From: Armatimonadota bacterium
GTDB taxonomy: Bacteria > Armatimonadota > UBA5829 > DTLH01
Direction: 5' to 3'
DNA length: 35,192 nt
NCBI GenBank assembly: GCA_029551395.1
Contig: JAKPFN010000078.1
Coordinates: forward strand, 1-35,192
The position numbers and the translations under genes are program-made. The notes under the pieces were generated by a model, which saw nothing but the letters and a program-made list of their open reading frames with translations, had not been told where the DNA came from and ran no database searches. Of this stretch, positions 22,067 through 29,684 are shown one piece after another (position 1 is the stretch's first letter; every line of letters begins with the position of its first letter).

Positions 22067-24361
22067 TTACAGTACTTTCAAGACGACAAGCGCAACATCA
22101 TCTTGCGTCCCTTTACCTGCAATTTCCATCAACCGTGTGTAAATATTATCGGCTAGTTCTTGAGCAGGCTTTAGCGCACCTTCGGCAATAATAGCAGCAA
22201 CATCATCCACGCCAAACTTGCCCCGCGCAGCAGGAGAATCTGTAAGGCCATCGGTAAATAAGGCCAATATGGAACCCGGTTCCAGCTTGACTTCTTTTTC
22301 CTCAAACTCGATATTCGGGTTAATGCCGACAAGCAGACCGTCAGCACGAAGCCTCTCAACCGACCCATCAGGCCGGTAAAGAATGGGCGGCTCATGTCCG
22401 GCGCAGGAGTAACGAAACACCCGCTCACCGGCATCAAACACCCCGTAGAACAGGCTGATGAATACCTCAGGGGTAGTCTCCTCACAGACAAGTCGGTTTG
22501 TCCTTGTAATCACATCTGCAGGAGCGTTATCTTCCACGGCATAAGCGCGAAGCACATGCTTACCCATTGATGTGTATATCGCCGCAGGCACGCTGTTACC
22601 GGCGACATCCGCAATGACCACTCCAACCCGTCCGGGGGCAACGTTTATAATGTCATAATAATCCCCGCCGACCTCTCTGGCAGGCAGGAACCTGTGGCCT
22701 ATATCGAGACCTTCAGCAGTAAGCGGAACAGTGGGAACCAGCTTGAACTGAAGCGACCGCGCGATGTCGTAAGTGTGCTGATAAACGAGCGCATTGTGAA
22801 CCGCTACACCAGCCAGCCCGCCAAGCGCTCCTAGAGTCTGGATATCCGCTTCAGAAAACGGTTTTTTGTGACAGGAGAACAAAGCAACCGCCCCAACTTT
22901 CCTCCCGGAGGCTGTAAGCGGTATGCACGCGGCAGTGGAGTAACCTTCAACCTGTGCAATCTCGCTAAAGCAGTCGGATTTAGGGTCTAATCCAACCATG
23001 ACCGGGTTGCCGGACGATATAGACAATGTGGCTACAGGCAATGAAAGCTCCAGATAAGCGCTCTTGCGTTTCCGATTAGTCAATCCCTGCCCATCCAGGT
23101 AGCGGAACCTGTCCGTTTCTGCATCATAACCCAGAATCACGCAGGCCTCTACGTGAGTCATAGCCATGAATTTCTGGGAAAGCAGGGTAACTACCTGTCT
23201 CAAGTCAAGGATGGAGGTAATGGCCTCTGATATCTGAAGGAGAGAAGCCAGTTCTGCGGAACGTCTGCTCAAACGGTCATAAAGCTGTGCGTTATCTATT
23301 GCCATTGCGACCTGGTTCGCGATGGTCGATAAGAACTCAACCTCTCTTGGCCCGAATCGGCGGCCCTTTTCTACAGTGTTTGCGTTGAGCACTCCGATAA
23401 CACGACCTCTGGCCTTAAGCGGAACAGACATGGCAGAAGTGATGTCATCCCTGTAGCGGTACATCCTGAAGCGGGGATCTTTTCTGGCATCATGGACAAG
23501 TACAGGTTGTCCGTGTTCGGCGACCCATCCTGCAATCCCTTCTCCTACCCGTGTTGAGGCAATTTCAACAACTTCCTGAGGCAGTCCTTTGGCTGCTTTA
23601 ATAGTCAACGTGCCAGCTTCTTCATCAAGCAGCATTATCGACCCAACTGTGGCCCCTACAGCGAACAAACACTGGTCAAGAGCCAGGTCAAGAAGCTGGT
23701 TGAGATCGAGTGTAGATATAACCCCTTCGCTGACCTTGTTGATTATAGCCAACTCCTGAATTTTCCTGTTGGCAAGCTCAATCAGCTCAATGTCAGAAGT
23801 TGAAATGGAAGCGCCATCCTGTCCGGGAACTACGTCAGAGGGAAGCTTGGACTTCCATGCAGCAAATGCGGCCTGCGAAGCAATAGCTGCGAGTACTTCG
23901 ACATCGGATGTAGTGAACTTCCTTTGGGTATTGGACGCACCCATAAGCACGCCAAGGCACTTTTCTCCAACCTTCAGCGGCACACATAGAACAGATGCTA
24001 TCCCATGTTTGGCAAGCGCAGGCATACCTTTATGCTTATCTGCAGCTACATCGACTACCGCAACCGGCGCTCCGGTATCGATGCACTTCCGCACTGCCGA
24101 TTCTCCCGGAACGTATGTTTTTTTCGATGGTAACTCCAGTTGGTAAGTTGCAGCAAGCTCTATGGCTTTTGTGGTTTCTTCGCAAAGATAGACTGCTGCA
24201 GCGTCTAACTGAAGAAGCACAGCTCCAGTCTCGGCTGCAGTTGTCAGCGCTCCTTTAGGCGCGAGATCAGAGATCACTGCATTTGAGAGGTGAGAAAACG
24301 CAAGAACTACGGCTTCGTAATCAGCGGCCCGCTGATCGTCTGTGCGAGCAATGCCCTTCAT
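22067..24361 (-). CDS. GAF-domain SpoIIE/RsbU-type serine phosphatase
   Basis: 764 residues, no membrane segment. Three GAF-like sensor domains occupy about 30-165, 215-355 and 375-525, with a short helical linker containing RKIQELAIINKVSEG. A PP2C/SpoIIE phosphatase domain follows (about 545-764). Phosphatase motifs are REVGGDYYDI, VIADVAGNSVPAA, CAGHEPP, LFTDGLTDS and the final GTQDDVALVV. The usual G-D-V of the second motif is A-D-V here. It would dephosphorylate a STAS-domain antagonist in response to a small ligand or redox signal. Operon partner: the RsbW-like kinase downstream. Confidence 0.9.
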   Translation of the reverse strand: MKGIARTDDQRAADYEAVVLAFSHLSNAVISDLAPKGALTTAAETGAVLLQLDAAAVYLCEETTKAIELAATYQLELPSKKTYVPGESAVRKCIDTGAPVAVVDVAADKHKGMPALAKHGIASVLCVPLKVGEKCLGVLMGASNTQRKFTTSDVEVLAAIASQAAFAAWKSKLPSDVVPGQDGASISTSDIELIELANRKIQELAIINKVSEGVISTLDLNQLLDLALDQCLFAVGATVGSIMLLDEEAGTLTIKAAKGLPQEVVEIASTRVGEGIAGWVAEHGQPVLVHDARKDPRFRMYRYRDDITSAMSVPLKARGRVIGVLNANTVEKGRRFGPREVEFLSTIANQVAMAIDNAQLYDRLSRRSAELASLLQISEAITSILDLRQVVTLLSQKFMAMTHVEACVILGYDAETDRFRYLDGQGLTNRKRKSAYLELSLPVATLSISSGNPVMVGLDPKSDCFSEIAQVEGYSTAACIPLTASGRKVGAVALFSCHKKPFSEADIQTLGALGGLAGVAVHNALVYQHTYDIARSLQFKLVPTVPLTAEGLDIGHRFLPAREVGGDYYDIINVAPGRVGVVIADVAGNSVPAAIYTSMGKHVLRAYAVEDNAPADVITRTNRLVCEETTPEVFISLFYGVFDAGERVFRYSCAGHEPPILYRPDGSVERLRADGLLVGINPNIEFEEKEVKLEPGSILALFTDGLTDSPAARGKFGVDDVAAIIAEGALKPAQELADNIYTRLMEIAGKGTQDDVALVVLKVL

Positions 24362-24444
24362 TTGGGGCTACCTTTCATAGAAGCGGCTCATCCGATGCCT
24401 ACGGGAACCGGTTTTTATCATCAGTTTAAGCTGACTTAATTGTG

Positions 24445-24474
24445 AGTATAGCAACCGTGCTTACGGGATGTCAA
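24445..24474 (-). promoter_or_regulatory. Promoter of the SpoIIE-type phosphatase operon
   Basis: Minus strand: a perfect TTGACA (24469-24474), an 18-nt spacer, then TATACT (24445-24450). The leader is about 77 nt. Confidence 0.65.
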
Positions 24475-24511
24475 ATAATAAAAACCATTTGTAGCAGGAA
24501 AACGACCGCTG

Positions 24512-24799
24512 TTATAAAGTCTCCTCCATGCCTATTTCCCACATCCGCTCCAGGTCTTTTCGAGCATAGGCTTTAAAGGCAATAAGTGTTGTTGTCTTCA
24601 CTATGCCGGGCATTTTGTGCATCTTGTCTGCGATAACATCCGCAAGCTGCTCTTGTTCGTTTACCCGCACTATGGCTACCAGGTCCCACTCGCCTGCTAC
24701 CGAATAGACTTCGCTTACTCCATTGATACCAATGAGCGCTTCAGCTGTCTCTGGAATCAACTGTCTTTCTGCTTGAATCAAAACGATGGCTGTTACCAT
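24512..24799 (-). CDS. Stand-alone Lrp/AsnC ligand-binding (RAM) domain protein
   Basis: 95 residues from ATG 24797-24799, which has AGGAGGT 7 nt upstream. It comprises only the alpha/beta effector-binding RAM domain of Lrp/AsnC regulators (TAIVLIQAER opening, then VYSVAGEWDLVAIVRV), with no helix-turn-helix. Such small proteins bind amino acids or form oligomers. It lies 69 nt downstream of the 3-isopropylmalate dehydrogenase gene, which suggests a link to branched-chain amino acids. The effector is unknown. Confidence 0.82.
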   Translation of the reverse strand: MVTAIVLIQAERQLIPETAEALIGINGVSEVYSVAGEWDLVAIVRVNEQEQLADVIADKMHKMPGIVKTTTLIAFKAYARKDLERMWEIGMEETL

Positions 24800-24868
24800 C
24801 AGAATACCTCCTGGTTTAATAGACCCGGCGGGAATGTGGGCGACACTGGCCACACCCACGCCTGCAGA

Positions 24869-25927
24869 TTACTGCTCTGCAACGAACTGAGCAACCATGT
24901 CTCCCACTTCGCTTGTTGAATAGCCCATCTTGCCTGCAGCAAGGCTCTTGAGTTTCTCACTGGTCACTTTGGCGATTGCCTTATCGATGTAAGATGCCGC
25001 TTGTTCTTCTCCAAGCGTTTCCAGCATCATCTGAACCGAACCGATAGCTGCAAGCGGGTTGATGATGTTCATCCCGGTGTATTTGGGCGCTGATCCGCCA
25101 ATTGGCTCGAACATGGAAACGCCTTCCGGGTTGATATTGCCGCCGGCTGCGATTCCCATACCGCCTTGAATCATTGCTCCCAGGTCTGTGATAATATCGC
25201 CGAACATATTATCGGTCACAATCACATCAAACCACTCAGGATTCTTCACCATCCACATGCATGTGGCGTCTACATTCGCGTAATCCCGTTCTATGTCAGG
25301 ATATTCCTGTCCGACCTCATGAAAAGCTCGCTCCCAGAGGTCAAACGCATAGGTCAGAACGTTCGTCTTACCGACCAATGTCAGTTTTTTGGCCCTGTTG
25401 CGCTTCCTGGTATACTCGAATGCATATCTGAGGCAGCGTTCAACACCTTTTCTTGTGTTGATTGACTCCTGGATAGCCACTTCATCAGGAGTGCCCTTCT
25501 TCAGGAAACCACCACCTCCGGTATACAGCCCTTCAGTGTTCTCTCTGACTATCACGAAGTCTATTTCCTCAGGGCCTTTGTCTTTGATTGGAGTCCAAAC
25601 CCCTGGATAAAGCTTTACTGGCCTCAGATTAATATACTGGTCAAGCTCGAAACGCATCCTGAGCAGGATTCCTTTTTCAAGAATACCAGGCTTGACATCA
25701 GGATGCCCGATAGCCCCGAGGTAGATGGCATCGTAACCTCGGAGTTCGTCTACTGCAGAATCCGGTAGAATCTCACCTGTTGCCAGGTATCTGTCTCCAC
25801 CGAAATCGTAGGTAGTTGTCTCATATTTGATTCCTACTTTTTGAGCAGCAGCTTCAAGGACTTTCAAGCCCTCTCTTACTACTTCCGGCCCAGTACCATC
25901 GCCGGGTATCACTGCTATTTTATACAT
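24869..25927 (-). CDS. leuB: 3-isopropylmalate dehydrogenase
   Basis: The NAD-dependent decarboxylating step of leucine synthesis. 352 residues from ATG 25925-25927. Family motifs are [11 protein letters not shown] near residue 7, the substrate loop [27 protein letters not shown], the metal-site [13 protein letters not shown] and the NAD-binding [12 protein letters not shown]. The related isocitrate, tartrate and homoisocitrate dehydrogenases share most of these. No leuA, leuC or leuD is in the window, so the assignment rests on sequence pattern; it resembles the short, non-proteobacterial LeuB type. Confidence 0.8.
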   Translation of the reverse strand: MYKIAVIPGDGTGPEVVREGLKVLEAAAQKVGIKYETTTYDFGGDRYLATGEILPDSAVDELRGYDAIYLGAIGHPDVKPGILEKGILLRMRFELDQYINLRPVKLYPGVWTPIKDKGPEEIDFVIVRENTEGLYTGGGGFLKKGTPDEVAIQESINTRKGVERCLRYAFEYTRKRNRAKKLTLVGKTNVLTYAFDLWERAFHEVGQEYPDIERDYANVDATCMWMVKNPEWFDVIVTDNMFGDIITDLGAMIQGGMGIAAGGNINPEGVSMFEPIGGSAPKYTGMNIINPLAAIGSVQMMLETLGEEQAASYIDKAIAKVTSEKLKSLAAGKMGYSTSEVGDMVAQFVAEQ

Positions 25928-26065
25928 ACTAATTGTTTTCCTCCTCACAGTTGCACTTAGTGTGATAAGGCACTATTTCCTTCTCATATCTCGTATTAAC
26001 TAAAGAGCCCGAGGCACAAGCGGGACAATACTATTTTAAAAGATACCGCTACAAAGGGGAGATTA

Positions 26066-26386
26066 ATGCTACCTGAAAAAATTAAATTACCTGATATAGA
26101 AGATTTGTCAATGTTGAGCGGCCTGCCGGAAAGCGTAATGGCTAACGATTTGGTTACAGAGCTGATAAAAGACATGGTGCGTATGGGCAAGCCGGAAAAA
26201 GAAGCCGCCGCTGTAATGCAGAAACTGGTTGAAGCATTTGCATCAGAGCGAGAAAGAGCAGTTGACGCTTGCTATATGGCTGGCTACCTCAGGGGTATGT
26301 CAGATATGGCAACCCGCGTCAAGCATCTTCTAGAAACTCGCGGCGAAATGGAAGCTACAGAAGCTCGCAACAGAAAAGTCGCCTGA
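26066..26386 (+). CDS. Small helical hypothetical protein
   Basis: 106 residues with a good ribosome-binding site (AAAGGGGAG). No family recognised. The whole sequence is predicted helical and charged, with no signal peptide or membrane segment. It has an LPEKIKLPDIEDLS opening and an Arg/Glu-rich middle. It is monocistronic, divergent from leuB, with a hairpin terminator at its 3' end. Confidence 0.6.
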   Translation: MLPEKIKLPDIEDLSMLSGLPESVMANDLVTELIKDMVRMGKPEKEAAAVMQKLVEAFASERERAVDACYMAGYLRGMSDMATRVKHLLETRGEMEATEARNRKVA

Positions 26387-26399
26387 CATGCATGTTACG

Positions 26400-26448
26400 G
26401 GCCTTCCCATGTCTTGATTGAGAAAGATTAGGGGAGGCCTATTTCTCT
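26400..26448. terminator. Terminator between convergent genes
   Basis: GGCCTTCCC (26400-26408) pairs with GGGGAGGCC (26431-26439) with one wobble, followed by a T-rich stretch on the plus strand. It touches the stop codon of the TPR gene. Confidence 0.6.
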
Positions 26449-27077
26449 ATATCTTCTTCGTTACCAACCTCTGCATCCGCATCCTGCTCTGCTGCAATTT
26501 CCTTCAGCCTGTCAAGGTTCATATCCACTATAGGATTATCCGGCTCCAGAACAGTCAACTGCTCCCATGTTTTTATAGATTCTTCTATCCTGCCTGAACG
26601 TTCATAAGCATGTGCCAACCTGTGCCAGACAACAAGCGGGCAATCTGGCAGCTTAACCGCTGTTTCGAAATATGCTGTAGAATCAGAGTAACGCTTCTTG
26701 TTGTAAAAGAACTCACCTAGCTCGGAATTCATCTCCCATCTCATCGGATTGATGGACAGGCCCTTTTCGAGAAATGACAGTGCGTCATCTGGTCTGCCTT
26801 TGCTGTCCATCAGCCACGCGCCTACAGAAAACGCTTCCACATCCGTTGGATCTATCTCGGTGACTAATCGAAGCGCTGCAATGCTCCACTCGAACTTGCC
26901 ATCATGGAAATACTCATCGCTTTTTTCCCAAAGCAGGTCTGCAGTTTTGCGAAAAATATCCTGCAGCATATCGATGGACTCAGGAGGAGGCGCAGATGGC
27001 TCGTAAGCACAGCAAGAAACGCAGGTCAGACCGCAGACAGCAAGAATCAACACATACTGAAAAAATCTCAACAACAA
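26439..27077 (-). CDS. Secreted or lipoprotein TPR-repeat protein
   Basis: 212 residues. TTG start at 27077 (two further in-frame TTG codons follow directly). The N-terminal hydrophobic signal ends in CVSCC, a possible lipobox with poor consensus. Three to four TPR units follow (about 65-185: SIAALRLVTEIDP, DALSFLEKGLSINP, STAYFETAVKLPD and SIKTWEQLTVLEP). A protein-protein scaffold is likely. It starts 9 nt after the oxidoreductase gene, so they are co-transcribed. Confidence 0.75.
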   Translation of the reverse strand: MLLRFFQYVLILAVCGLTCVSCCAYEPSAPPPESIDMLQDIFRKTADLLWEKSDEYFHDGKFEWSIAALRLVTEIDPTDVEAFSVGAWLMDSKGRPDDALSFLEKGLSINPMRWEMNSELGEFFYNKKRYSDSTAYFETAVKLPDCPLVVWHRLAHAYERSGRIEESIKTWEQLTVLEPDNPIVDMNLDRLKEIAAEQDADAEVGNEEDIEK

Positions 27078-27086
27078 ACCTCTAAC

Positions 27087-28235
27087 TTAGACATTGACAG
27101 GCGGGATGTCTACCGGGATTCCGCCGTTTCTCATAGATTCAGCGGCGGCACATCCGGCAGCTACGCTCATTCGGCCTGCTATGGGAGTGGCGACCGGCTC
27201 TTTCCCGAGCAGTATCATATCCAGAAAGTCCTCACAGATAACCGGGTCAGCTCCACCGTGACCACCCACTGCTTTTTTTATCTCGTAAGTCCTGTCCGCA
27301 AGTTCACGCCAGACATCTGGCCGTTCCCTGACCCGGCGGGTCTTTACCCATACTTTTCCTTCAGGCTCGGAGTTTTCCATCCTGCCTTCTGTGCCGATGA
27401 ACACGTAGTTGCGATGGTAGTCCGGCGTGAAGTGGCACTGGAGATACGATGCTTTGATTCCACCTTCAAGCTCCATTATCACAACATTGTTGTCCTCAAC
27501 ATCCACTTCCTGACGGAATGCGCACTGGGTGCGGGTGCCGAAAAGCGCTTCTGTGCAGGTGCGGTTATCAGGGCAGTCCGGGCAGGTGAGGTCGTTTGCG
27601 CGGTCTCCTCCGAAGAAATCCAGTCCACCGAACGCTGCGACGCGGCTTGTGTAGCGCCCGGTTATCCAATGAATCATATCTATGTCGTGCGAGCCTTTCT
27701 GAAGGAGGAGAGAGGTCGTATTTTTCCTGGTTGCGTGCCAGTCGTGGTAGTAAAAATCGCCCCCGTATCCTACAAAGTGCCGAACCCAGACAGCTTTTAT
27801 GGTTCCGATAGCGCCGGAGTCCGCAATATCTTTCATAACGCGAAAAATGTTCATGTAGCGCATATTGAACCCGACCATCAGATGCCTGTTGGAAGATTTC
27901 CAGGCTTTCAGGATGTTATCGCAGCCTTCCGTAGTGATGGCAAGTGGTTTTTCGCAAAAGACGTGTTTTCCTGCTTGTAGTGATGCTACTGCCTGTTCCT
28001 CGTGGCAGTAATCAGGAGAAAGGACTGCTATTGCATCTATATCTTTGCGGTCCAAGAGTTCCCGGTAGTCCGTTGTAGTGGTTACATGGTCGCCGATTCG
28101 AGACTTAAAGCCTGCCAGATGGGCTTCATTTACATCTGCACCAGCCACAACCACTGCCCGCTTACTTTTGTGCCAGTGCTCCGCAATAGTCCCACGTCCA
28201 GCAACCCCAATTATGCCGATTCTTACCTTGTACAT
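27087..28235 (-). CDS. Gfo/Idh/MocA-family oxidoreductase
   Basis: 382 residues. An NAD(P)-binding Rossmann domain opens with IGIIGVAGRG (the usual G-x-G-x-x-G is varied) and contains Glu95-Lys96-Pro97 (CEKPLA), the family catalytic motif. The C-terminal half is the Gfo-type alpha/beta domain. A cysteine-rich insert around residues 220-240 (TCPDCPDNRTC) could bind a metal and is unusual for the family. Such enzymes oxidise or isomerise sugars, inositols or related cyclic polyols; the substrate is not clear here. The TPR gene follows 9 nt after it. Confidence 0.85.
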   Translation of the reverse strand: MYKVRIGIIGVAGRGTIAEHWHKSKRAVVVAGADVNEAHLAGFKSRIGDHVTTTTDYRELLDRKDIDAIAVLSPDYCHEEQAVASLQAGKHVFCEKPLAITTEGCDNILKAWKSSNRHLMVGFNMRYMNIFRVMKDIADSGAIGTIKAVWVRHFVGYGGDFYYHDWHATRKNTTSLLLQKGSHDIDMIHWITGRYTSRVAAFGGLDFFGGDRANDLTCPDCPDNRTCTEALFGTRTQCAFRQEVDVEDNNVVIMELEGGIKASYLQCHFTPDYHRNYVFIGTEGRMENSEPEGKVWVKTRRVRERPDVWRELADRTYEIKKAVGGHGGADPVICEDFLDMILLGKEPVATPIAGRMSVAAGCAAAESMRNGGIPVDIPPVNV

Positions 28236-28346
28236 TTACTAACTCATAAATCTAGTATGACACAAGAGAGTAAAGTGTAAAGCTCTACTCATCTGTTCCC
28301 GGACGAGCGGGTGTACTATGTAATGCCGATTGAGACTCAGAACTGG

Positions 28347-28374
28347 GCGTCGGCGCAAAAAAACGCGCCGACGC
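28347..28374 (-). terminator. GC-rich hairpin after the UroD-like gene
   Basis: GCGTCGGCGC (28347-28356) pairs perfectly with GCGCCGACGC (28365-28374), with an A7C loop. It lies 37 nt past the UroD-like stop. It has no T-run after the stem, so termination would depend on the hairpin itself or on Rho. Confidence 0.4.
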
Positions 28375-28410
28375 ATATAAAGTCAATTTCTTTCTCGCCA
28401 CTCGTCACTA

Positions 28411-29580
28411 CTAATATGTATAGACGCCGTATTTCTTGGCAGCCTGATACATGGCAGCGACGTTCTCTACAGGAGTGCATGGGCTGAGATTATTAGCCTC
28501 GATAAGCACGAACCTTCCGCCTTCTGTGATGCCGGACTCGAGAATTTTCTTGCACTCAGCATCAACCTCTTCGGGAGTCCCGTTCAAAAGCAATGCTACT
28601 GTTGGGCCTGTATTGATACGGAAATCCGGGCCAAGGGCTTTACGTACTCCTGCATAATCGACCGGGAAGCCTGCGTCCCAGGTATTGAGGTTCAATTCCT
28701 CTTTAAGAGTAGGCATCAGTCGGCCAACATCTCCGCATAGATGGATTCCATGCGGCCCTTCACCGCCAAGTTCGCTCACCAGCATCTTGTGATAAGGCAG
28801 CACGAACTCCTTATACATATCCAGAGAAAGCATCTCGATGCTGTCATCGGCAAAAAAGAATGATTTTGGCTTCAGTTCCTGGCCTAGAGCCTGCCTGAGA
28901 GATTTAATCCGATGGATTGTAGCCTCCGTTATATAGCGCAACAGTCCGTGGACGTAATCAGGGTCAGTGTACATTTCAATACATAACTCTGTGCCACCAC
29001 GCAGGTTGGCAGCCATTGTAAATGGCCCATCGGTCCCTAATCCCGCAAGAGCGACTCTGGCGGCCTGAACACCTTCATAGACATAATTAGAAAGGTTGGC
29101 CTTCATGTGCTCGTAGAACCGCCAGTTTTTGGCCATTATGCCGTCTTTGAACGGGTCAGGAATGCCCTTATCGAAGAGCATACGCTTGTTGTCCTCGGAA
29201 AGAATAGGCCGGGTATCCGGCACCTGACCATCGCGATACTCCACTTCAGCGCCAAACCAGCCTGACTCATAGGTGTTTTGCAAATCTACATACACATACC
29301 AGCCATCTTTTGGCAGTCCCATCTCCATATCCTGAAGCATGTTGTGACGGACATAGTGCTGGCTTTGCATCTGGACTTTGGCCATAAGGTCAGGGTCTTC
29401 AGAGTAATCTTTGAAAGTGACCCCTTCTTTGTTGAGTTCAGGGTTGAGCAGGTAGATGCGTGGATTTATTCCGAGCGTGACCGGAACACGGATAGGTTTG
29501 CCTGCATTGAAAGCATCCCAGACCTGCTTAACCTCTTCGTTGTGTTTTTGGAAATCTATACCGTAGAGATAATAGCTCAT
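28411..29580 (-). CDS. Uroporphyrinogen decarboxylase-family protein (methyltransferase-like)
   Basis: 389 residues. The fold is that of UroD and of corrinoid-dependent methyltransferases such as MtaA and CmuA. His280 and Cys282 (HGIHLCGD) match the zinc-binding H-x-C of the methyltransferase branch, and DD at 245-246 (FADDSIEML) is the adjacent acidic site. Another conserved element is PTVALLLNGTPEEV in the C-terminal part. True UroD has no such H-x-C, so haem synthesis is unlikely. No corrinoid protein gene is in the window. It has a near-consensus promoter with a -10 box 9 nt before the ATG. Confidence 0.8.
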   Translation of the reverse strand: MSYYLYGIDFQKHNEEVKQVWDAFNAGKPIRVPVTLGINPRIYLLNPELNKEGVTFKDYSEDPDLMAKVQMQSQHYVRHNMLQDMEMGLPKDGWYVYVDLQNTYESGWFGAEVEYRDGQVPDTRPILSEDNKRMLFDKGIPDPFKDGIMAKNWRFYEHMKANLSNYVYEGVQAARVALAGLGTDGPFTMAANLRGGTELCIEMYTDPDYVHGLLRYITEATIHRIKSLRQALGQELKPKSFFFADDSIEMLSLDMYKEFVLPYHKMLVSELGGEGPHGIHLCGDVGRLMPTLKEELNLNTWDAGFPVDYAGVRKALGPDFRINTGPTVALLLNGTPEEVDAECKKILESGITEGGRFVLIEANNLSPCTPVENVAAMYQAAKKYGVYTY

Positions 29581-29589
29581 GATAGTGGC

Positions 29590-29618
29590 AGTCTAACACA
29601 CCAGCTACGAGTTTTCAA
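29590..29618 (-). promoter_or_regulatory. Promoter of the UroD-like gene, leaderless arrangement
   Basis: Minus strand: TTGAAA (29613-29618), a 17-nt spacer, then TAGACT (29590-29595). The -10 box ends 9 nt before the ATG (29580), with no Shine-Dalgarno in between. Confidence 0.55.
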
Positions 29619-29639
29619 CAGGTAATCAGAATGAGGAAA

Positions 29640-29665
29640 GCAGGCCGATAAGATTACCGGCCTGC
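29640..29665 (-). terminator. Hairpin after the beta-helix gene
   Basis: GCAGGCCG (29640-29647) pairs with CGGCCTGC (29658-29665). On the minus strand it lies 20 nt after the stop of the beta-helix gene. The tail is only moderately T-rich. Confidence 0.5.
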
Positions 29666-29684
29666 CAAATTACCGCGTGTTTTT

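Noticed and set aside
26904-27980. A 358-codon plus-strand frame
   Set aside because: Antisense to the Gfo/Idh/MocA oxidoreductase and the TPR gene; its composition reads like the shadow of those genes.
28411-29580. HemE (uroporphyrinogen decarboxylase) of haem synthesis
   Set aside because: The H-x-C zinc motif and lack of the typical N-terminal RQAGR-type UroD signature place it with methyltransferase-like relatives.
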